NCBI RefSeq assembly: GCF_964656455.1
Contig: NC_135718.1
Coordinates: 48,112,014 to 48,176,013 of the forward strand
Direction of reading: 5' to 3'
Origin: Halichoerus grypus
Lineage: Eukaryota > Chordata > Mammalia > Carnivora > Phocidae
Length of the DNA: 64,000 bases
Shown here: positions 55,150 to 64,000 of the stretch, piece after piece
Position numbering within the stretch: position 1 is the first letter of the stretch
Layout: every line of letters begins with the position of its first letter
Position numbers and translations under genes: made by a program
The notes under the pieces: generated by a model
What the model saw: the letters and a program-made list of their open reading frames with translations, nothing else
What the model was told of the DNA's origin: nothing
The model's database searches: none

Positions 55150-55465
55150 TGTCATTAGGCTGAGGTATAAAGATTAAGTTAATGGCGGGCGGAGAAAATC
55201 AGCTTTGTTGGCAAATTGTCTCTGATATTTATTTTGAACATTAAAACGAATCATTCCGACTAAAGAGGGCTGTAGTACGCGGCCCATTAAAATGCATGCA
55301 TTATGTATAACTCTCCCGGCTTCACCTCCAAGTATTATCAGCCTAAAAAGCAAACATGTTTTTTAAAGCCCCTTGTTTACGACATCCCGTGACAGCTGAT
55401 TAATGGCCACAGTTTCCAGATCTGAAAGCTTAGTAACCCAAGCTAGAAAATTCAATCTTATTCTA
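55150..55465. promoter_or_regulatory. Conserved non-coding element candidate
   Basis: AT-rich block without recognised repeat: AGATTAAGTTAATGGCGGG, TATTTATTTTGAACATTAAAACG, CCATTAAAATGCATGCATTATG and GCTGATTAATGGCC. It ends at a G15 run (55470-55484). Composition contrasts with both flanks. Confidence 0.42.
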
Positions 55466-55469
55466 ATAT

Positions 55470-55484
55470 GGGGGGGGGGGGGGG
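55470..55484 (+). repeat. G homopolymer, 15 nt
   Basis: The longest G run in the window. Confidence 0.9.
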
Positions 55485-55584
55485 AGTGCAGCCAAATGGG
55501 AACAGAGCACAGCTCCTCAAAGGCATCCACACCGTGGGTTGTAACCACGGCAGCAACATCAGCTGGGCTTCCTCGGGGGCACTG

Positions 55585-56015
55585 TATTAGTTTCCTGGGG
55601 CTGCCGCAGCAAATGACCACAAACTGGGTGGCTTTTAACACAGCAGAAATGCATTCTCCCACAGTTCTGGAGGCCAGAAGTCCGAAACCAACATATCAGC
55701 AGGGCCAAGCTCCCTCCGAAGTCTCTAGACGGTGACTCGGCCTCACCTCTTCCAGATTCCAGCAGCTCCCGGCATTCCTTGGCTCGTGGCTGCATCCCTC
55801 CAATCTCTGCCTCTGTCTTCACATGGCAGGTTTCTGGGTCATTCTGTCTTTTATGAGGACACTTGTCATTGGACTCAGGGCCAGTCTAATTCAGAACGAT
55901 CTCACCTTGAGACCCGTACCTTAACCACATCTATAAAGACCCTTATTCCAAATATGATCACAATCTGTGGTTCCAGGTAGACCTATCTTTTGTGACAGGA
56001 CAACTTTAAACCTGC
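55585..56015 (-). mobile_element. MLT1-like MaLR LTR
   Basis: GTATTAGTTTCCTGGGGCTGCC, AAACTGGGTGGCTTTTAACACAGCAGAAATGC, CACAGTTCTGGAGGCCAGAAGTCCG, CAATCTCTGCCTCTGTCTTCACATGGC, GACCCTTATTCCAAATATGATCACA. Nearly full-length inverted LTR; non-coding. Confidence 0.8.
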
Positions 56016-56019
56016 TACA

Positions 56020-56880
56020 GGTCTCCTTCCCTCTTCCAGAGTGTCCCCTTTCTCCTTAGGAAGGTCGCAAGACCAATCCCACCTGCAGATCCAACTGGAT
56101 CCCAGGAAGCTGTTGGATCTGTCCACAGTGATCCTCTCTGGCTGTCGCCCACCCTCCCAGGGCCCTCTGCTGGGACCCTGCTGCCACAACCACCCCTCCT
56201 GGGGGTTCCCAACAGAGCCAGAGCAGTCCCTCTAAAGAGCCCTGCTGACCCCGTCACTCCTCCCCTTGGCCCTCAGAGGCCCCCCAGGACCAATAAGTCT
56301 CCTCGTCGTGTTCAGGCGGCCCTGCCCGATCTGCCCTCTGACCATCCTGCCCACCTTACTCACAGGATGCATCCCTTCTGGGTGGGTTTCGGCCACACTG
56401 TCCCACTTCCAGCAGGAATGATGCACCCCTGTGTCTCTGCCTAGTTGCCTGAAGATCTCAACTCAATGTCACCTCATCTGACAGAGCCAAGTCCCCCCCA
56501 ATCACTACCATGACATCCTTTACTTCTCCTTCTTAGCATTCAGCACACTTACATCATTTATGAGTGGATCTTCTTACATTTTCAACACTTCAACATGCAA
56601 ATGTTGTGACTAGCCGACCCAAAACTCTCCTGTAGCATTTACAAAAGCTCCGACCACACACAGCCCTACATGATGGGTCCCACCTACCATCCACCTTCTC
56701 TCCCCGCCACTTGATTGCTCACTGGGGCTCCAGCCATAGCAGCTTCCTTCTGTCCCTCCAGAATGTAAGCCCCTGCTTGCCTCAGGGCCTTTGCAGGTGT
56801 TCTACCTGAAATAAACTTCCTCCAGATCTTTCTGATCTGGTCCATTTGCACCAAGCAGGACTCAGTTCGAATGGTGCCTG
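56020..56880 (+). repeat. L2 element, 5' part of the retrocopy's target
   Basis: 56240-56600 and 56690-56880 carry L2-type segments (CTTCCTTCTGTCCCTCC, CTGCTTGCCTCAGGGCCTTTGCAGGTGTTC, CTCCAGATCTTTCTGATCTGG, GGACTCAGTTCGAATGGTGCC). The L2 continues at 58394 with AAGAGAGGCCTTCCCTTAACCCC, on the far side of the CHERP retrocopy. 56020-56235 is less certain. Confidence 0.6.
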
Positions 56881-56883
56881 TCA
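56870..56883 (+). other. Decayed target-site duplication, left copy
   Basis: AATGGTGCCTGTCA here against AATGGCACTGGTCA at 58394-58407: 10 of 14 bases match. It flanks the CHERP retrocopy. Confidence 0.5.
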
Positions 56884-58393
56884 CGTGGCTGTGGCCCATG
56901 TGGTGGAGCAGCAGATGCAGAAGCTCCGGGAGGAGACCCAGCTGCACGTGAGTGGGTTTGACCGCCTGCTGCAGCCCATCACAAACACCAGAGACGCCCC
57001 CTGGGACGGGCAGAACGGGATGTGTAGAAACGCCAAGTCTCTCTGCACACTGTGAACTGATGGTGGGCCACCTCCAGAACCACATCCCAGCTGACGGGGT
57101 GCACTTCGAGCTGTGACTGCACCTCATCTTCCTGATCAATGACGCGCTGCACCCCTGACGTGCGGAAGTCTCTCCCTCCCGGCCAGTGCAAACAGGCCAG
57201 GGAGCTGCTGGGCACCCTGCAAAAAGGCCTGGTGCCCATCTACTGCACCAGCTTCTTGGCTGTGGAGGAGAACAAGCAGCTAAAGATGGCACAGCTCCTA
57301 CAGCTCTGGAACATTGACGGCTCCATCATCCAGCAGCTTCAGAGCCCAGCCCTGGGGCTCGGCCAGCACCAGGGGACGCTCATCAGCGAGTCCTCCTCGG
57401 TGGTCCAGCCAGTGCCGCTGGCCTTCCAGCAGCAGATCCAGACCCTCAAGACGCAGCACAAGGAGTCTGTTGATAGCCAGGCCCAGCAGCAGCAGCAGTT
57501 GGCGGGGAGCGGGGGCGCAAATCCAAATGCTGCAAATGGAAGCCAAAGTCAAGGCCATCCCACCACCAGCAGCCCTGCCTCCAACCCCCACACCCACACA
57601 TCATCCCACCAACCACCCATCCAAATGCCTGGCTCCTCTGAGTATGGCATCTCTGGACCAGACCAGGATCCCGCCACTGCCGGCCACCCGGGACCCCGGC
57701 CCCCACAATCAGATGCCACCTAACAAGCCCCCATGCTGTGACCAGCCTCACCCCGTTGCTCCCTGGTGCCAACAGCAGCCTCCCGAGCAGGGCCCCTACC
57801 CATACCATCGGGGCAGGCCACCCCGCTGCCCACCCGGGAACAATAGCCACGACGTACCCGTGGGGCGAGCAGCGCGAGGGCCCTGGCCGGGACGGTCAGC
57901 GTGATGCACCCTGGAAGAGCCAGCCCGACGCCAGCCGGAACAGCCAGCCCGAGCAGCTGCCGTGAGGCAGAGGCCAGCGCGAGCCGCCCTTCTGCGCACC
58001 CGGCCCACCCCACCAGCAGCACCCGCAGCCCAGCCCGCCGTCACACCCCACAGCTTCAACCGCGCCCCACCCCGCTTCACGCAGTAAGATCCCCCCCCAG
58101 CACCCGTTGGAGCGGCCACCCTAGCCTCACCACTTTGACTCCCCTCAGCGGGACTTCCCTGCTCAGATGGGACCCCCTCACCATCCCCCAGGCCACCTCA
58201 TGCCTCTTCCCGGGATCAATGAGCACCCACCCCTGGGGGGGCTGCCCAGCACCCTGACTTTGGCCCTCCTCCCCCACACACAGTGACAGGTAACCACGAT
58301 GACCCCAGCCTGGTCCCCAGCGTGCCCTACTTCCATCTCCCTGCAGGGCTGATGCCCCCCTTCCCCCGCTGTGAATAAAAGAAAAAAGAGACA
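56884..58393 (+). pseudogene. CHERP: CHERP processed pseudogene (retrocopy), truncated at both ends
   Basis: An intronless, non-functional copy of the middle of CHERP, whose normal product is a nuclear/ER-associated protein in pre-mRNA processing and calcium homeostasis. In-frame stretches match recognisable CHERP segments in order: AVAHVVEQQMQKLREETQL (near 56890), RELL..QKGLVPIYCTSFLAVEEN (57200-57275), SIIQQLQSPALGLGQ (57325-57370), a Gln-rich run, PPNKPP..DQPHPVAPW (57715-57763), DGQRDAPW..SQPDA (57890-57935) and LVPSVPYFHLPAGLM (58308-58355). It covers roughly the N-terminal-middle part (CID-like region and Pro/Gln-rich region) and lacks both the extreme N-terminus and the C-terminal RS-rich and G-patch parts. 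Disabling changes include a frameshift giving a stop at 57053-57055, TGA at 57114-57116 and 57156-57158, a 25-nt insertion, and several later frame changes. It ends in AATAAAAGAAAAAAG, an A-rich tail, and lies within an L2. No promoter or intact frame; not expected to make protein. Confidence 0.93.
57158..57182 (+). other. 25-nt insertion within the CHERP retrocopy
   Basis: Relative to the expected coding order (the segment encoding HHCQRKQ in CHERP), 25 extra bases occur between CACCCCTG and CCAGTGCAAACAG. The insertion ends in a pyrimidine-rich stretch leading to CCAG, resembling the end of an intron. Confidence 0.55.
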
Positions 58394-58740
58394 AATGGCA
58401 CTGGTCAAGAGAGGCCTTCCCTTAACCCCGCTTTCCAAAACATCCCCCAGACAGACTGCTCTTACCCTCCTTCATTGTTTTCATAGCAATTATTGGCAAA
58501 AGTCCTCTCCCTTCCTGTTTTTGGGTTGTTTTGCTTTCTGACTTATTCTCTGTGTTTCCCAGCTAGGAAGGAAGCTCTCCCTGAGGACAGGGACCTTGAC
58601 TGTCTCATCCACTGACGCATCCCCAAGGCCTAAGACACTGCTGCCTGGTTCCCACCGCTTGTTGGATAAACGAGTGTCCCAGAGCCTGGCACAGTGCCCA
58701 ACACAGAACAAGGCCTTAGCAAATTCACTCCCTGGAGGTC
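58394..58740 (+). repeat. L2 3' end, resumes after the retrocopy
   Basis: GAGAGGCCTTCCCTTAACCCCGC, CCCCCAGACAGACTGCTC, TTTTCATAGCAATTATTGGC, AGGAAGGAAGCTCTCCCTGAGGACAGGGACCTTG and GAGCCTGGCACAGTGCCC: the L2 3' end in proper order. Confidence 0.75.
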
Positions 58741-58884
58741 TCTGTGTTGTGGGGGAAGAACGTACCCTTCCTAGAACCCCGAAGGTCTTCTAGGTCTTGA
58801 TCTAAGGGCAGCACTGCCAACTTCACACGCAGACGCACTCATGCACACACACGTGTGCAATGCTTGGACAGCTCCCACACTCAT

Positions 58885-59000
58885 TCATTTGGTTTTTTTT
58901 GCTCATTCATTCATTCCTTCATTCTGCATTCTACAAACGTTTACTGAGCCCTTGCTGTGAGCCAGGCAACGCTGTGGCCCTAGAGGTGTGGTGGAAAGCA
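58885..59000 (-). repeat. MIR/old repeat head
   Basis: ATTCATTCCTTCATTC, ACAAACGTTTACTGAGCCCTTGCTGTGAGCCAGGC. Confidence 0.6.
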
Positions 59001-59094
59001 AGCTGGCCCCTCTCCACACTCTCTGAGCTGACATTCTGGTGGACGCACCCCCATTCTATCAGTGCCTCTCCTAAGCAATCTGCAGCAGAGCAGC

Positions 59095-59165
59095 AAAACA
59101 CACTCTTTCTGAGTCTCAGTCTTCTCATCTGCCCAGTGGGGAGCAAGATCTGGCCCACTGGCCTG
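59095..59165 (+). repeat. MIR fragment
   Basis: CTTTCTGAGTCTCAGTCTTCTCATCTGCCCAGTGGGG. Confidence 0.55.
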
Positions 59166-59344
59166 AAAGTCCTGGGGTGAGCGAGGACGGGGAAACAGTC
59201 TTTGGTTGTGGGGTGTGGCCCACAGTGTCCCTGGTCTGTCCCTTCTCCCTCTGGTCTCCCCGCTGCTCACCGACCATGCCCATTCCCTCCTCTGCCCGTG
59301 ACCTGCAGTCCCCCTGGCCTGCCCAGGAGCACGGCCCTGGGCCT

Positions 59345-59465
59345 TAGACACACCTGAGCTCCAACTCAGCCCTGCACGTGACCGCAGAAAATCACCTAAC
59401 CTGGAGAAGCCGGAATTTCCCCACCTGTAAAATGGTGATGCTAATGTGTACAAACCACTGGTGAG
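59345..59465 (+). repeat. MIR SINE
   Basis: GACACACCTGAGCTCCAACTCAGCCC, AATCACCTAACC and TTTCCCCACCTGTAAAATGGTGATGC. Confidence 0.75.
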
Positions 59466-59479
59466 AGGACAGAATAGGA

Positions 59480-59765
59480 CATGCTTCCTCGAGACCCTGT
59501 ATTCCCCAGGTGCTGAGGGATGTCTGTCATTCCCCCTGGAATGTCCCCGTTCTTCCCAGCTGCCTGCCTAACTCCTGTCTGTCCCCACAGTGCAGGCCAA
59601 GTGCCCCGAGTCCCTCGTGCACCCACCCTCTGTCCACACCACTCCTCTCTGTTGGCCTCTCCTGGTTTTCCTCCTGGGCGCACACTTGGGGCAATGACCA
59701 GACCCATCCTCAGGATCCTTGCAGTGCCTGACGCGGGAGGCCCCACAACATGGGCTTGGCCAAGA
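59480..59765. other. No gene or recognised repeat
   Basis: Short frames on both strands only. Confidence 0.4.
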
Positions 59766-59769
59766 GTCC

Positions 59770-59995
59770 CAGTTACTGCCTATTTGAGGGGCACCTACTC
59801 CCACCTGGCCCTGTACCAGGTTCTGGGGGCACAGCAATGACATAGTTCCCAGGCCGGAGGCATCCAGTCTGGGAAGAACACAGATACACGAGCAAACACC
59901 TCCCATGCAGAGGCATAAGAGGGTGGCACGTGGAGAATTCGGGGGCCTTCCTGGAGGAGGTGGGCCTTCAAGGGACTGCCCTTCTTGCCTGAGTG
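59770..59995 (+). repeat. Old interspersed repeat, unnamed module
   Basis: GGCACCTACTCCCACCTGGCCCTGTACCAGGTTCTGGGGGCACAGC, GGGCCTTCCTGGAGGAGGTGGGCC. Same order as at 18185 and 49150. Confidence 0.5.
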
Positions 59996-59999
59996 GGAA

Positions 60000-60380
60000 C
60001 CTTTGCTTGATGAGTGTGTTCCTGGAAAGGTTCACGGGGATCGGCATCCCCCCTGGCATCTATGTCCATCAGCCAGGCCTAAGTCCTGATTTATGACGAC
60101 TCCTTTAACTGGCAATGGCTGACTTCCGGTTGCTCTGTTCCCGGTTCTTGATCATATAATTAAAGATCTGTGAACCAATACACAAATGGGGTGAGATCAG
60201 AGGCCTCCTATTTCAGGGACTCCTTGATGTGGGGAGGAGGATGCCTGGCCTCAATCATCCCTTCCATACTAAGTTTGTTTTGACAGACTAGAATTTTATT
60301 GCTTATAAATTTTCCAAAACACTCAAAACACAGAACATTTGTCTTGAAAGCTCTTTCTTATCCAATATCAAAATATTTGA
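60000..60380. other. No gene; AT-richer second half
   Basis: 60265-60380 is AT-rich without recognised repeat. Possibly another conserved block or an unrecognised repeat. Confidence 0.3.
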
Positions 60381-60384
60381 TTAC

Positions 60385-60525
60385 CGCAATAAATGTTACT
60401 TGCCCTGTTTGTTAGAGAGGAAAACTGAGGCCCAGAGAACAACGCTGGGCCCAAGCTCCCTTGGTGAATCAGTGCTGGGCCGGGACTAGAACCCCAGTTC
60501 CCGCGCCCAGGCCACGATCCTGCCT
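60385..60525 (-). repeat. MIR fragment
   Basis: AGAGAGGAAAACTGAGGCCCAGAGAAC, then GGACTAGAACCCCAG. Confidence 0.75.
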
Positions 60526-60529
60526 ATGG

Positions 60530-61180
60530 TCTCTGGGCCTCACTCCTGGGCCCCTGAGAGGGGTTATCCTTGCTGTGGGCAGGAGTCCTAAACAACCTCT
60601 CCCCTCCCTCCCCTACAGGAGAGCCTTATCCCGTCCCAGCAGATGGGGGGAAATACCCCTTCCACCCTCAGAAGGCCAGGGAGGAAGGCTAGTGGAGCCA
60701 AGCCTACAAGCTGAGTTCCCAGAGAGGTCTAAGAAGTGAGGGCAGGTTGGTGCCTCCCTGCACCTGCAGAAGTGGTCATTTAACTTAATAACTGTGAATT
60801 TGGGACTGTGGCTGGTGCCATCAGCATCCCTGGGCCCCCGAAGGAAGACCACTGGGCCGAGATCTTAGCAGGGCCACACCCCTCCCTGCCCTTTGTGTCA
60901 AGAACAACAGTTGTCTGCTTTTGATGTCCTTTCTTATCTAGTTGCTCAAGCCTTGACCCTAGCATTCATCTCATGGTATCCACCTGGGAATTTGGAAGGT
61001 GGGGGGCATTTGCACCAACCCCCCCTGGTCTCTGCAGGCCCCAGGCTGTGCATGATTAGGGCATGCTGCCATGCTAGCCAAGCCCAGGGCATCTCCAGTC
61101 GTAGGGCCTCACACGCAGTCTGCCCTGCAGAAGAACATAAGCATCCAGGCCCTCGGATGGCATGAGAATCCAACCTCCCA
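60530..61180. other. No gene or recognised repeat
   Basis: Unique-looking. Confidence 0.4.
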
Positions 61181-61184
61181 GGCT

Positions 61185-61610
61185 GGCGCTTAAGGCTCTA
61201 CTATTCTCCAACAGCAGCCTGGCTTCCAGCAATCCCGGCTAGGCTGTTCCCCATGTCTAAAATCCCATTCCCCTCTCCTTTCTCTGCATAACCAAGCCCT
61301 CTGTCAAATCCCAACACCCAGAGTCCCCCTCTACCAGGAAGCCTGCCAAGATTTCCTCAGCCCCCCAAGCCAACTCTCATAAACGGCTGTAAGGTTCCAT
61401 TCTCTTCCACTCACTTCACATTTATAAGTTTCTTATAAACTTCATTGGTTATATTTTCATGTAGGTCCATTGTGTGATTACCTGAGCTATGAGCTCCCAG
61501 GAAGTAGGGGCTCTCTTATTAGTCTCTGAGTCCCCAAGGGGCTAGCCTATTACCCATCACAAAGTAGTTCTCAATCTGTATTTGTCATTTGCCTCTAACT
61601 GAGCAGTCAG
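61185..61610 (+). repeat. L2-like 3' region
   Basis: AGGAAGCCTGCCAAGATTTCC, CTCATAAACGGCTGTAAGG, GAGCTATGAGCTCCCAGGAAGTAGGGG, and GCTAGCCTATTACCCATCACAAAGTAG. Confidence 0.5.
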
Positions 61611-61869
61611 CTCTTGGTCATTTAGACTCAAAGGAGAAAGATCGAATTAGGGCCCCAACTGGATTCCAGGATAGAAAGAAAATGCAGGTCATGCCTTTAG
61701 TGTACTGCATGTGGTAGAACATGAACATTGGGCCTCTGGACAAATGCCCTTTCTGCTCTTCCACCGAGAGAATCCCCATCAATCCTCAATGCCCAGCTTA
61801 CACGTTACCCTCTCTGGAAGTCTCAAGGCAGACTCTTCATGCCCTTCTCATGACCCTCTGATATACCTG

Positions 61870-62145
61870 GGCTTGAACTGTTGTGGGTGAACTGCATCCC
61901 CCAAAAAGATGCTGAAGTCCTAGTCCCCAGGACCTGTGAGTCTGACCTTATTTGGAAAGAGGGTCCTGCAGATGATCCACTTAACATGAACATTGGGCTG
62001 GACCCAATGACAAAAGTGTACCATCTCAGGGCTCTCGACACCAGCTTTGATTTCGGATTTCCTGCCTCCAGATTATGAAACAATCAATCCTGCTGTGGAA
62101 GCCACCCAGTGTGTGGTACTTCGTTAGGGCAGCCCTATAGCACAT
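61870..62145 (+). mobile_element. MLT1-like MaLR LTR, internally deleted
   Basis: GTGGGTGAACTGCATCCCCCAAAAAGATGCTGAAGTCC, GTGAGTCTGACCTTATTTGGAAAGAGGGTCC, and then directly the 3' part CCAGATTATGAAAC ... GGAAGCCACCCAGTGTGTGGTAC. The middle of the LTR is missing. Same family as 55585-56015, opposite orientation. Confidence 0.8.
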
Positions 62146-62159
62146 TCTGACTCCGCCTC

Positions 62160-62235
62160 TCCCTGGCTGGTGGGCCTCAGGCCAGCCAGTTAAGTCTGAG
62201 TCTCAGCGTCTTCCTCTTTAGAATGGGAACAACCA
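62160..62235 (+). repeat. MIR fragment
   Basis: GTCTGAGTCTCAGCGTCTTCCTCTTTAGAATGGGAACAACC. Confidence 0.55.
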
Positions 62236-62239
62236 ATCG

Positions 62240-62615
62240 ACTGCAAACCCCCTTCCATCTCCCGTCTTCACACCTCCAGCCTACATTCCCAGTTCTGGCC
62301 TGTGGACTGTGGGTGGGAGTGACATGCCCCCATCGACCCAGAAACTTCTCCCACAGTCCTCCACACTCGCTCCCCTCCCGCTCTGTCAGCAGACAGTGGT
62401 GGGGCCCAGGGAGGTGACAGAGCCACCAGATGGAAAGAACCCAAGTCCCTGATGGACTGCCAGGAGACCCTACCTCGGATCATGCATTAAACACTCAGTA
62501 CAGGAAAGGTTGAGGTTGTTCGCATGCAGTTACCCTACCCTGACTCAGAAAGACTGGTCACATAGTACTTCATGAGGATTAAAATATTATGGTAGGAAGT
62601 TAATAGTAAGTTTTT
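62240..62615. other. No gene or recognised repeat
   Basis: Nothing recognised. Confidence 0.4.
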
Positions 62616-62619
62616 AATA

Positions 62620-62851
62620 GCATTACACTCTTTCTTTTTTTTTTTTTAAAGATTTTATTTATTTATTTGACAGAGAGAGACACAGAGAAAGAGGGAACAC
62701 AAGCAGGGGGAGTGGGAGAGGGAGAAGCAGTCTTCCCGCGGAGCAGGGAACCCGATGTGGGGCTCGATCCCAGGACCTGGAACCATGACCTGAGCCGAAG
62801 GCAGACGCTCAACGACTGAGCCACGCAGGCGCCCCGCATTACACTCTTTCT
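62620..62851 (-). mobile_element. Can-SINE with target-site duplication
   Basis: Body about 62636-62835: T run, inverted tail, GA-rich part, GGGGCTCGATCCCAGG, GCCACGCAGGCGCCCC. A perfect 16 bp duplication, GCATTACACTCTTTCT, is at 62620-62635 and 62836-62851. Confidence 0.95.
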
Positions 62852-62939
62852 AACTGCCCCACCACCTAACACAGAGCCTGGCATAAGTAAGGAAACAAAT
62901 AAGAAAAAAAAAAAAAAGAAAAGAATTGTTTCAATTAAA

Positions 62940-63080
62940 GAACACTGATATCAAGAGTCCTTGGCTCTAGCTCTGCCTCAACTTTAGGTAAAAGGCTTAA
63001 ACATCTGGGCCTCAGCATCCTTGCTTATAAAATGAAGCATTAAACCAGATTTAAAATATGCTACAGCTCACCAATAATGA
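62940..63080 (+). repeat. MIR fragment
   Basis: GAGTCCTTGGCTCTAGCTCTGCC, GGGCCTCAGCATCCTTGCTTATAAAATG. Confidence 0.7.
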
Positions 63081-63084
63081 AAGC

Positions 63085-63715
63085 TTGCATTGCCCCTGAT
63101 CAAAGACTGCCTCAGAATCCTTCTCAACACAGAGCCCTAGACAGGCCCTCCAGCTGAGACACATGAGCTATCCTAACCCACCTGCAATGCGATTCTGGAA
63201 CTGACCTGCTTTACTATCTGTTCTGAGGACAAGAATCTCAGTCCCCAAACTCAAGCTTCCAGGAAAAATCATTTAACCTCTTCTACAGATTATTTTCATT
63301 TTGAATTCTGGAGCCCTGATCCTGCTGGCTAGAAAGGTGACCCCGGTCGTTCATGGCCAGGAGCTCTTCCTCCCAGGCAGAGTTCCCTGGGTCTTGCACA
63401 AGGTGTGGGTTCGGGGCACCCCCCCAGGCCTCAGCAGTTCTGCACGCTGCAGCTGGAGCCCCTGTCCCCAGCTTCAGTCCCTTCAGGTGTCTGGCATTCT
63501 GCCTCCATCGCACACTGGGATTGGAACCCTTGGGGAGGCTGAAAATCACCCAGCCATTCCTCCTGGGGCCTCTGCAGGGAGAGGTTCTACTGAAGCCACC
63601 CTCCACTCTGGTCTGGAGACACCTCCTGGGAACTGGGGGAGGCTCCTCCCTTCCTTTCTTTCCCTGTTTCTCTAGGGGCGAACGGGTGAGAGTGGGGGGT
63701 AGGGTTCTTCAAGAT
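63085..63715. other. No gene or recognised repeat
   Basis: Overlapping frames of 107-124 codons on both strands. No product recognised. Confidence 0.4.
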
Positions 63716-63719
63716 GCTA

Positions 63720-63850
63720 GGTAAATGTCACCTCCTCCTTGAAGCCTCCCTGCTGCCCTACACCCACATCATCTTTAATCATGGGTCAGTGAGCACGCGG
63801 AGGACAGCACGGATGAATGAATGGCGGTGAATGAATGCATGAATTCTAAG
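63720..63850 (+). repeat. L2 fragment
   Basis: GTAAATGTCACCTCCTCCTTGAAGCCTCCCTGC resembles the AAATGTCACCTTCTC...GGCCTTCCCTG part of L2; then GAATGAATG-type simple sequence. Confidence 0.5.
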
Positions 63851-63854
63851 TGGA

Positions 63855-64000
63855 GCATCTACAAAAGGCAAGGGCCCTGCTTGCCCCTCTGTGCGCCTGA
63901 GCCTGGTTGCGGTGGGTACTGCACCCTCAGGGCGACATGGCTGACTGGCGAGCTGAGGCAGGTGGGACCAGGCCTGGTGGTGACAGAGCCATTTCCCACT
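63855..64000. other. No feature
   Basis: Unremarkable end of the window. Confidence 0.35.

Noticed and set aside
56684..57292. 202-codon minus-strand frame over the CHERP retrocopy
   Set aside because: Antisense shadow of the pseudogene and the L2 next to it; the match to CHERP is on the plus strand.
57139..57723. 194-codon plus-strand frame in the retrocopy as a possible functional gene
   Set aside because: It is a middle fragment without a native start; upstream stops and later frameshifts break the CHERP order, and no promoter or second exon was seen.
1..64000. CRISPR array, operon, phage or bacterial features
   Set aside because: Composition, SINEs, MIR, L2 and MaLR content are mammalian; no regularly spaced repeats of CRISPR type were seen.

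Overview
This window reads as nuclear DNA of a placental mammal, most likely a caniform carnivoran of the arctoid branch (bear, panda, seal or weasel group). The main clue is seven tRNA-derived Can-SINEs. They carry the GCGCCTGGGTGGCTCAG head, the box B-like region around GGGATCGAGCC, a CT-rich stretch and a CAAATAAATAAAATCTTT tail. All seven keep readable target-site duplications of 13-18 bp. The background is the usual old mammalian set: MIR, L2, decayed L1 3' ends, MER5/MER20-type hAT elements and MLT1-like MaLR LTRs.

No intact protein-coding gene or structural RNA gene could be supported. The open frames are short (about 225 codons at most), overlap on both strands, and coincide with SINEs, simple repeats or the one pseudogene. 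The window is therefore best read as intergenic or deep-intronic sequence. The only gene-derived locus is at 56884-58393. It is an intronless, 5'-truncated and badly frameshifted retrocopy of CHERP (calcium homeostasis endoplasmic reticulum protein, an RNA-processing factor). It landed inside an L2 element and ends in a short A-rich tail.

Layout. 1-2000: an old unnamed repeat with a MER5-like element and a SINE nested in it. 2000-11000: mostly unique sequence with MIR, MER5-like and MER20 elements. 11050-16620: a dense, nested L1 block. 17000-22200: MIRs plus an inverted SINE pair. 22205-22810: a degenerate GTG/GAT-rich array. 23000-36000: mixed unique sequence, MIRs and three AT-rich blocks that look like conserved non-coding elements. 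36000-44000: L1 ends, MIRs, an MLT1-like LTR, G-quadruplex-type runs and CA repeats. 44990-47195: three further AT-rich conserved-element candidates, followed by a GGAT array. 50000-56000: MIR, MLT1, L2, L1 and microsatellites, with another AT-rich block at 55150-55465. 56000-64000: the CHERP retrocopy inside L2, then further L2, MIR, MLT1 and a final SINE.

The most interesting unexplained signal is a set of seven or eight AT-rich blocks of 170-400 bp set in otherwise GC-richer DNA. They have no recognised repeat identity and are dense in homeodomain-type TAATTA/TAATTG, POU octamer and SOX-like motifs. That pattern is typical of the regulatory landscape around a developmental gene lying outside the window. 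This is an inference from composition and motifs and needs an alignment to confirm it. Repeat assignments come from recognition of consensus features by eye, so boundaries of the old repeats are approximate (within about 20-50 bp).
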